Positions 26,239 to 32,423 of a DNA stretch of 32,423 bases are shown in pieces (the first letter of the stretch is position 1; each line of letters opens with the position of its first letter). The notes beneath the pieces were generated by a model that worked only from the letters and a program-made list of their open reading frames with translations, was not told the origin of the DNA and made no database searches. Source of the stretch: Bacteroidota bacterium. GTDB taxonomy: Bacteria; Bacteroidota; Bacteroidia; Bacteroidales; F082. The stretch is from positions 1 to 32,423 of the forward strand of contig JABMPH010000233.1 of NCBI GenBank assembly GCA_013203805.1, in the 5' to 3' direction. A program made the translations under genes and the position numbers.

Positions 26239-26691
26239 TTATTTTTTCTTTGTCCAATACGAAGTTTTGTTAAATAATGGGAGGACTGTTGTTACTCTTA
26301 ATCTCTCCAGATTATTTACATCAGGGAACTTCATAAAGCATTTTCTAGTTTTACCTTTTTTGTAATCATAGATCTCACCATCTTTCCATTCACCCTGCAT
26401 AAATACACAATCTTTCAAAAAGGTTAAACCTTTGATTGGGCGAGTTCTAAGCATGGGGTCTGGATTAAGTTTGTCTAATTTAGGTTTTCCGGTTTCAGGA
26501 TCAATGGGTACCTTAAGCTCAACAAACTCTACAAGAAATTTGTTATCTTTTTTATAAATTTTGAGCTCATCCAGGTCTTCATTTATATAAGTGCCCAAAA
26601 TAGAATCCGCAGCAACTCCTTGTGCTTGTAACTGCATCATTGGGGAAATCATCATGCACATAACGGCAATTATCATACTCAATTTTTTCAT
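26239..26691 (-). CDS. DUF2147-type secreted protein
   Basis: A 150-residue protein with a signal peptide (MKKLSMIIAVMCMMISPMMQLQAQ). The body shows the DUF2147 pattern: DSILGTYINEDLDELKIYKKDNKFLVEFVEL, DKLNPDPMLRTRPIKGLTFL and WKDGEIYDYKKGKTRKCFMKF. The PDP-LR-RP-I-G core is characteristic. Members are small periplasmic beta-barrel-like proteins of unknown function. A CATATTTG sequence (minus strand, 26741-26734), 7 of 8 to TAnnTTTG, lies about 40 bp upstream and may be its promoter. Confidence 0.85.
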   Translation of the reverse strand: MKKLSMIIAVMCMMISPMMQLQAQGVAADSILGTYINEDLDELKIYKKDNKFLVEFVELKVPIDPETGKPKLDKLNPDPMLRTRPIKGLTFLKDCVFMQGEWKDGEIYDYKKGKTRKCFMKFPDVNNLERLRVTTVLPLFNKTSYWTKKK

Positions 26692-27057
26692 AGTGGTAAT
26701 TTTAAGTTATTATTAATTCGGATTTAGCAATTCCAAATATGATTCGCTAATATATATATTTAATTTCATTTGAACAATATAGTCGGTTAAAAAAATATTT
26801 AAGTAATAAGTTCATCAGGTAACTTATTACACCTATTCATCATGCCATATTTACAGAACCGGGTAATTGCCGCAAAAAAAACATAGGATAAACGATTTGC
26901 AGACAACACACAGGTACTAGCAACTCTCAAATGTCTTCAAAAGACATTAATAAATTTTGTAATTTGCAGCCTGAAGGCTTAAGTTTACTCAAAACCGCCA
27001 TGAGGTTATTAGATAAAAACAAAGAAATGTATTAGTGTCATTTTATACATAGTTAAG
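26692..27057. promoter_or_regulatory. Divergent regulatory region with two perfect inverted repeats
   Basis: This is 366 bp between the DUF2147 gene (minus) and the hybrid sensor (plus), with no gene inside. GTAATAAGTT (26803-26812) pairs perfectly with AACTTATTAC (26821-26830) across 8 nt. On the minus strand a T-rich tract follows, so it could also work as a leader attenuator. AATGTCTT (26930-26937) pairs perfectly with AAGACATT (26941-26948) across 3 nt, an operator-like spacing. Either could bind a regulator of one or both genes. Confidence 0.5.
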
Positions 27058-30000
27058 ATGAAGAAAACAATTTCAACCCTCATAATTATTATGTTTCTCG
27101 CTTACTGCAATAGTGAAAAGCAAAGCATAACAGATAGTATGTTGCCTTTAAATCCGGCTCCCAAAACTTTTGATTTAAATACCGGTGTAGGGTATTCTAC
27201 TAATACTCTCACAGGTGACAGCATACTACCCATAATTAACTCTTTAGGTGATACCATAATAACAGGAAAACCTGTTCCAGCCATCGGCAAGGTCATTGAT
27301 CCCGATAGTGTTGGAAGGCCTAAAATCATTTCTACAGGTAAGCCAAAGGTAGTTCACACAAAGTCTAACACACATAGTATACCGGAAAACCTAACCGTAA
27401 TACATGTATATAAAAATGAACTCAGTACCTTCACCCCAGGTGTGGATACCTCTTCTTTTGTATTGGTTAACTCCATAGGCGATACTTTAACCACAGGCAT
27501 ACCCATACCTGCAAAAGGGAAAGTTGTTCCCTGCATACTCCCAATACCTGTTAAGGCTTTACCACCTGTTTCTAAAAATAATGCTCGTATTAATATGAAA
27601 CAAATGGATGTGGAACAGGGATTGAATTCATCATCTATTATGTCTGTTTTTATAGATAGTAATGGCAATATCTGGTTTGGTAGTATGGAGGGAGGTGTAA
27701 GCAGGTATAACGGTGAAAACTTTACACATTTTACAGTAAATGAAGGCTTAAGTCATAATAATGTTTTTTCCATAATAGAGGATAGGAAAGGCAATCTCTG
27801 GTTCGGTACTGAAGGTGGCGGTGTAAGTATGTACGATGGTGAACGATTTACTCATTTCACCGAAAATGAAGGTTTAGGTTGCAACATTGTGACATCAATG
27901 ATCGAAGACCATAATGGCAATCTCTGGTTCGGCACTGAAGGTGGCGGTGTAATTATGTATAATGGAGATGGTTTTACTCATTATACCCAAAAAGAGGGCC
28001 TATGCAATAATAAGATCAGATCCATAATGGAGGATCGCAATAACAACCTATGGTTCGGCTCCTCCGGAGGAGGTGTGAGCATGTATGATGGTAGTACGTT
28101 TACACATTTTACCGATAAAGATGGCTTGGTTGATAATTGGGTTATTTCCATATTGGAAGATAGCAAAGGCAATATTTGGTTTGGAACTTTTGGTGGAGGG
28201 GTTAGCATGTATAATGGTGTCAGCTTTACACAGCTTACAAAAAAAGAAGGTTTAAGTAATAATGTGGTTACATCCATGTTAGAGGATGACTTTGGTAATA
28301 TTTGGTTTGGAACTTTTGGTGGAGGGGCGAGTATGTATGATGGTGAAAAATTTACATATTTTATTGAAAAAGAAGGTTCCAGCAATATATCTGTTACATC
28401 CATCGCTAAAGATGACAATGGTAATATCTGGTTCGGTACATGGGGTAATGGCGTATACCTTTTTAAAAACAATTCCTTTATCCATTTTACCGAAACAGAG
28501 GGACTAAGTAACCATGAAGTCTGGTCTATACTTGAGGACAGCCACGATAATTTGTGGTTTGGAATCTTTAAGGGCGGGATAAATAAATATGATGGTAATA
28601 ATTTCACACATATTACTGATGTAGATGGCTTAAGTAAAAATACTATTTGGTCGATTTTTGAGGACAAAGCCGGGAATCTATGGTTTGGAACAGATTATGG
28701 TGTTCAGATGTTTAAGCATGGGAACTTTCGGGATACACAAACAAGCTTTGCACATTTTACTGAAAAGGAAGGTTTGAGTAAAAATATTGTCACTTCTATG
28801 GTAGAGGACAAATTTGGGAATATCTGGTTCGGTACTAAAGGTGGTGGTGTATGTATGTATAACGGTGATTGTTTTACCCATTTCACCGAAAATGAAGGTT
28901 TAAGTTGTAACAATGTGACATCTATTATTGAAGATCATAATGGCAATCTCTGGTTCGGAACCGATGGTGGTGGCGTAAGTATGTATAATGGCTATAGCTT
29001 TACTCATTTCACTGAAAAGGAGGGCTTAAGCAGTAATAATATCCAGACCATCTTTGAGAGTCAATCGGGCAAACTATGGTTTGGAACTGTTAACAGAGGA
29101 GTGTGCACCTATGATGGCGAAAAATTTACGCATTTTACTGAAAAAGAAGGCTTAAGTAATAATAATGTCCAGGCCATTATTGAAGATAGCTCCGGAGATA
29201 TTTGGGTTAGTACTTATCATGGATTAAATCACTTTTTGTTGGGTCCGGATAGTGTTTCCTTTTCAATACATACTTATGATAAACATGATGGGTTGAGGGG
29301 TATAGCTTTCGTTCAAAGTTGCACAGAATTAGATAGTAAAAATCGAGTTTGGTGGGGAAGTGGAAAAAATATTACTATGTTGGATCTGAATACTTTTAGG
29401 GTCCCGGTCGATCCACCCAATATCCACCTCAACCGTATAGAAATTAACGAGCAGTTTATTGACTACCGAAATTCAAAAGGTAATGTTGGTATTGAAATGG
29501 AATTTGATGGCGTTGCAAGGTATTATAATTACCCTACTAACCTGGAACTTGGTCACAAGAGTAATCATCTTGATTTTTATTTTTCAGCCATTGATTGGTC
29601 AGCTCCACATAAAATTAAATATAGCTTCAAGATTGAGGGTTTAGTTGATAATTGGAGTTTACCAACTTCAGAAGCCAATGCAGAATACCGAAACTTACCT
29701 TACGGTACTTACACATTTAAAGTTCGTGCCATTGGGGAAGCACAAATTTGGAGCGAATCCTTTGAATATACATTTACCATACTACCACCATGGTGGCATA
29801 CCTGGTGGGCAAGATTAGGATATGGCATTATTACTTTGCTACTTATTATCGCTATTGTTCGCTGGCGCACTGCCAATCTAAAACAACGCCAAAAAGAATT
29901 GGTAATTGAGGTTAGGAATGCTACGAAAGAGATTAGAGAGCAGAAAGATGAAATTGAGATTCAAAAAAAGGTGGCTGAATCAGCCACTCAGGCCAAAAGC

Positions 30001-32199
30001 CAGTTCCTCGCTACCATGTCACACGAAATTCGAACTCCAATGAATGCCATAATTGGTCTTACCAATTTGGCACTAAAAACAAAATTGGAGCCAAAACAAA
30101 GGGATTATTTATTAAAAGTAGATCGTTCAGCCATCTCACTCTTAGGAATTATTAATGATATTCTTGATTTCTCAAAAATTGAAGCAGGTAAGCTAAATAT
30201 TGAAAAAATTCCATTCGACCTTGAACAGGTTTTTGAAAACGTTGCCAATTTAAATGCCGCCAAGGCTCAGGAGAAAGGTCTTGAGTTTAGTATCCATATT
30301 GCAAAAAATGTTCCGTTTTACCTAATAGGAGATCCATTACGTGTCACCCAAATCATTACAAATTTTTGCAATAACGCCATCAAGTTTACAGAAAAAGGCG
30401 ATATATTGGTAAATGTGGAACTTTGTGAAAAACTGCCCAACGGAAAACTAAAAATAGACTTCTCTGTAAAAGATACAGGCATTGGCTTAACAGAAGAACA
30501 ACAAGGCAAAATATTTCTCGAATTCAGTCAGGCCGACAGCACCACAACAAGAAAATATGGTGGGACAGGTCTCGGTCTTGCCATCAGCAAGAAACTTGCA
30601 GAAATGATGGGTGGTACAACCTGGCTAATTAGCGAATATGGTAAAGGCAGCACTTTCTACTTTAGTGCTATTTTTGAATGTCAAAAGCAAAGTAAGCGTG
30701 AGCTATTTAAAGCTCCCTCAGGACTTGAAAACTTAAGAGTGCTGGCCTGTGATGATAGCTCAACAGCAAGATTTATTGTAAAAGAGACCATAGAGACTTT
30801 TGGGTTTGAAATTCAATTGGTTGATTCAGGTAAAAAATGTATTGAAGAACTTCAAAATAACAAGTACGACTTGTTAATTGTGGATTGGCTAATGAATGAA
30901 ATGGATGGTTTAGAAGTCATTAAAATCATTAAAAATAATGCTGCAATATCTGATATTCCTATAATCATGATAAGCGCAATCGGGAACGAAGATGTTGCTC
31001 AAGAGGCTCTAGAACTTGGCGTTTCTCATTTCATATCCAAACCCTATACATATTCAACATTATTCGATACGATTATGGAGATTTTCGGAAAAGAAATACG
31101 ACCCCCCCGCACCCGTATTGAAAAAGGAGAAAAGCACCAGAAAGCTCTCCAAAAAATTACAGGAGCTACCATACTATTGACAGAAGATAATGAGATCAAC
31201 CAACAGGTTGCAACTGAATTATTAGAAGATGAAGGATTTCTGGTTGAGATTGCCAATAACGGAAAAGAAGCTGTGGATATGATTGCTGCTTCCGGATCAC
31301 CATCGAGATATAGCTTAGTTTTTATGGACTTACAAATGCCCATAATGGATGGTTTGACGGCTACTAAGGAAATCAGGAAACTCAACCAATATAATACCGT
31401 TCCTATCGTATCAATGACAGCTGATGCTGTATCAGGTGTAAAAGAAAAGTGCCTTGAAGCAGGGATGAATGATATGGTTACCAAACCTATCGATCCTGAT
31501 GAAATGTTTGAAGCTATGGTGAGGTGGATCAAGCCGGGAGAGAAGAAAAAAGATCAAAGAAAAAATCTGTCAGCCGTCGAGGCAGGGATTAAAGGAAAAA
31601 GTGACAAGCTAAAGGAGGATGAAATAGAAATTCCTGATATTCCAGGCTTGAACATAAAGAAGGCCTTAAGCAGATTAAATAACAAAAAGAAACTGTATTT
31701 AAGTATACTTGAGAAGTTTTATTCAAATAATCAGAATGTTGTTGCTGAAATTAAGTCCACAATTGCTAAAGAGGATTATGAAACCGCACAGCGATTGATT
31801 CATACACTCAAGGGAGCTACTGGAAACATTGGGGCAGATGAAATTTATGAACAAACTAAAATAGTTGAAAATAGCATTATCAGTAAAGATCTAAAAAAAT
31901 TCAATGACGAAATAATTGATCTGGATAATGAATTGCAAAGTCTATTTATTAGCATTCCCCAAAAAATAGATTTTCTAACTAAAATTAAGGGTGCGGATAT
32001 TAAATTAATGAATGAAATTATCCCTAGATTTAGACTCCTTCTAAAAACCAAAAACCCAAAAGCCAAAGGGCTTATCACTGATTTAGAAAATGCAGGTTTA
32101 TCAGGAAAGAGTTTTAATGAGATGGTAAAAAAAGTAAATAGCTATGATTTTAAAGGAGCAGCCAAACTACTAAATGACATTGAAAAAACAATAAACTAA
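27058..32199 (+). CDS. Hybrid two-component sensor: Reg_prop propeller, Y_Y_Y, HisKA, HATPase, REC, REC, Hpt
   Basis: A 1713-residue protein. A signal sequence ([17 protein letters not shown], atypical lipobox) is followed by a region with an internal duplication (62-80 and 139-157). Residues about 195-780 carry 14 Reg_prop blades, 12 with the consensus D..GN(I/L)WFGT.GGGVSMY(D/N)G..FTHFTE.EGL. A Y_Y_Y domain lies at about 850-908. A transmembrane helix follows (about 918-938), then a coiled coil and HisKA with H989 in SHEIRTP. HATPase_c shows NNAIKFT, DTGIGLT and [11 protein letters not shown]1 has D1232/D1233, phospho-acceptor D1276 and K1328; REC2 has E1376/D1377, D1424 and K1476; Hpt has H1582 in LIHTLKGA. 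Unlike classic Bacteroides HTCS it has no AraC HTH, so output must pass from Hpt to another regulator, most simply the one starting 6 bp downstream. The periplasmic propeller probably senses a saccharide or other extracellular ligand. Confidence 0.95.
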   Translation: MKKTISTLIIIMFLAYCNSEKQSITDSMLPLNPAPKTFDLNTGVGYSTNTLTGDSILPIINSLGDTIITGKPVPAIGKVIDPDSVGRPKIISTGKPKVVHTKSNTHSIPENLTVIHVYKNELSTFTPGVDTSSFVLVNSIGDTLTTGIPIPAKGKVVPCILPIPVKALPPVSKNNARINMKQMDVEQGLNSSSIMSVFIDSNGNIWFGSMEGGVSRYNGENFTHFTVNEGLSHNNVFSIIEDRKGNLWFGTEGGGVSMYDGERFTHFTENEGLGCNIVTSMIEDHNGNLWFGTEGGGVIMYNGDGFTHYTQKEGLCNNKIRSIMEDRNNNLWFGSSGGGVSMYDGSTFTHFTDKDGLVDNWVISILEDSKGNIWFGTFGGGVSMYNGVSFTQLTKKEGLSNNVVTSMLEDDFGNIWFGTFGGGASMYDGEKFTYFIEKEGSSNISVTSIAKDDNGNIWFGTWGNGVYLFKNNSFIHFTETEGLSNHEVWSILEDSHDNLWFGIFKGGINKYDGNNFTHITDVDGLSKNTIWSIFEDKAGNLWFGTDYGVQMFKHGNFRDTQTSFAHFTEKEGLSKNIVTSMVEDKFGNIWFGTKGGGVCMYNGDCFTHFTENEGLSCNNVTSIIEDHNGNLWFGTDGGGVSMYNGYSFTHFTEKEGLSSNNIQTIFESQSGKLWFGTVNRGVCTYDGEKFTHFTEKEGLSNNNVQAIIEDSSGDIWVSTYHGLNHFLLGPDSVSFSIHTYDKHDGLRGIAFVQSCTELDSKNRVWWGSGKNITMLDLNTFRVPVDPPNIHLNRIEINEQFIDYRNSKGNVGIEMEFDGVARYYNYPTNLELGHKSNHLDFYFSAIDWSAPHKIKYSFKIEGLVDNWSLPTSEANAEYRNLPYGTYTFKVRAIGEAQIWSESFEYTFTILPPWWHTWWARLGYGIITLLLIIAIVRWRTANLKQRQKELVIEVRNATKEIREQKDEIEIQKKVAESATQAKSQFLATMSHEIRTPMNAIIGLTNLALKTKLEPKQRDYLLKVDRSAISLLGIINDILDFSKIEAGKLNIEKIPFDLEQVFENVANLNAAKAQEKGLEFSIHIAKNVPFYLIGDPLRVTQIITNFCNNAIKFTEKGDILVNVELCEKLPNGKLKIDFSVKDTGIGLTEEQQGKIFLEFSQADSTTTRKYGGTGLGLAISKKLAEMMGGTTWLISEYGKGSTFYFSAIFECQKQSKRELFKAPSGLENLRVLACDDSSTARFIVKETIETFGFEIQLVDSGKKCIEELQNNKYDLLIVDWLMNEMDGLEVIKIIKNNAAISDIPIIMISAIGNEDVAQEALELGVSHFISKPYTYSTLFDTIMEIFGKEIRPPRTRIEKGEKHQKALQKITGATILLTEDNEINQQVATELLEDEGFLVEIANNGKEAVDMIAASGSPSRYSLVFMDLQMPIMDGLTATKEIRKLNQYNTVPIVSMTADAVSGVKEKCLEAGMNDMVTKPIDPDEMFEAMVRWIKPGEKKKDQRKNLSAVEAGIKGKSDKLKEDEIEIPDIPGLNIKKALSRLNNKKKLYLSILEKFYSNNQNVVAEIKSTIAKEDYETAQRLIHTLKGATGNIGADEIYEQTKIVENSIISKDLKKFNDEIIDLDNELQSLFISIPQKIDFLTKIKGADIKLMNEIIPRFRLLLKTKNPKAKGLITDLENAGLSGKSFNEMVKKVNSYDFKGAAKLLNDIEKTIN
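27655..29210 (+). repeat. Tandem 126-bp coding repeat (Reg_prop blades)
   Basis: About 12 well-conserved 42-codon units plus two divergent ones. Adjacent units 5 and 6 share a 31-bp identical stretch (28171-28201 and 28297-28327, exactly 126 bp apart). Units 2-3 and 10-11 share 78 of 86 bases (27847-27932 and 28873-28958, 1026 bp apart), suggesting internal duplication or gene conversion. Confidence 0.9.
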
Positions 32200-32205
32200 A
32201 ATATT

Positions 32206-32423
32206 ATGGACAACCTATATAATAATACTATTCTTATTGTTGACGACACTCCGGAAAATATTGATATTCTTGTAGAATTGCTGGAAGACTTCGATAAGCA
32301 AGTAGCAATTAATGGTAATGACGCCCTTGAAACAGCATGGGAAGGAAATCCTCCCGATTTGATTTTACTCGATATCATGATGCCCGAAATGGATGGTTAT
32401 GAAGTTTGTGAGAAACTTAGGGC
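32206..32423 (+). CDS. Response regulator receiver protein (3' end outside window)
   Basis: ATG at 32206, 6 bp after the hybrid sensor's stop, opens a frame that runs off the window; 72 codons are visible. The start MDNLYNNTILIVDDTPENIDIL carries the acidic pair D13/D14. LILLDIMMPEMDGYEV carries the phospho-acceptor D56, followed by the usual MMPEMDG loop. This is the first two thirds of a receiver domain. The very short gap indicates translational coupling with the sensor, and it is the obvious recipient of phosphate from the Hpt domain. Whether an output domain follows (for example another kinase, GGDEF or HTH) cannot be seen. Confidence 0.92.
   Translation, partial: MDNLYNNTILIVDDTPENIDILVELLEDFDKQVAINGNDALETAWEGNPPDLILLDIMMPEMDGYEVCEKLR

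Noticed and set aside
27981..28667. Long minus-strand frame (228 codons) opposite the propeller repeats
   Set aside because: It arises because the 126-bp repeat is open on both strands; it is repetitive, with no protein-like features.

Overview
The window looks like a piece of a Bacteroidota chromosome, probably a Bacteroidales/Marinilabiliales-type marine or sediment organism. The evidence is AT-rich DNA, TAnnTTTG promoter boxes, lipoproteins ending in SSC lipoboxes, a C-terminal type IX secretion sorting domain, a TlpA-like lipoprotein thioredoxin, and a very large sensor with Reg_prop/Y_Y_Y domains. No rRNA, tRNA, CRISPR array or intact insertion sequence was seen.

Layout. 1-6679 is an efflux locus. 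It holds the end of an RND permease, a decayed ORF6N-domain gene, a 1571-residue protein fusing a complete RND permease to membrane helices and an ABC ATPase whose fold is interrupted, and an ABC-2 permease. 7006-15881 holds secreted proteins: a CBM9-like plus GHL10-like protein, a large T9SS adhesin-like protein, a headless Rh/Amt ammonium transporter, and an S15/CocE-type peptidase. 15926-17675 is a small-gene patch: a PLDc_N membrane peptide, a frameshifted secreted peptide, a truncated RelE/HigB toxin with its HTH antitoxin, a dyad-symmetric element, and an internally deleted esterase. 18473-19789 is an orphan lipoprotein. 20080-21545 (minus) is an arsenic pair, arsC-acr3. 21682-25298 holds a TlpA-like lipoprotein, an isochorismatase stub, a small membrane protein, a methyltransferase, an Ig-like lipoprotein and a headless SRPBCC protein. 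25387-26691 (minus) holds a small lipoprotein and a DUF2147 protein. 27058 onward is a 1713-residue hybrid sensor kinase (14-blade propeller, Y_Y_Y, HisKA, HATPase, REC, REC, Hpt) followed by the start of a response regulator that leaves the window.

Two themes stand out. The first is the RND-ABC fusion with its adjacent ABC-2 permease, which suggests a hybrid proton- and ATP-driven exporter. The second is an unusual density of gene fragments: ORF6N, Rh/Amt, toxin, esterase, isochorismatase and SRPBCC. Several have a clean break a few bases from the stop or start codon of an intact neighbour. This points to repeated deletion or shuffling in the accessory parts of the window, or, less likely, to assembly joins.
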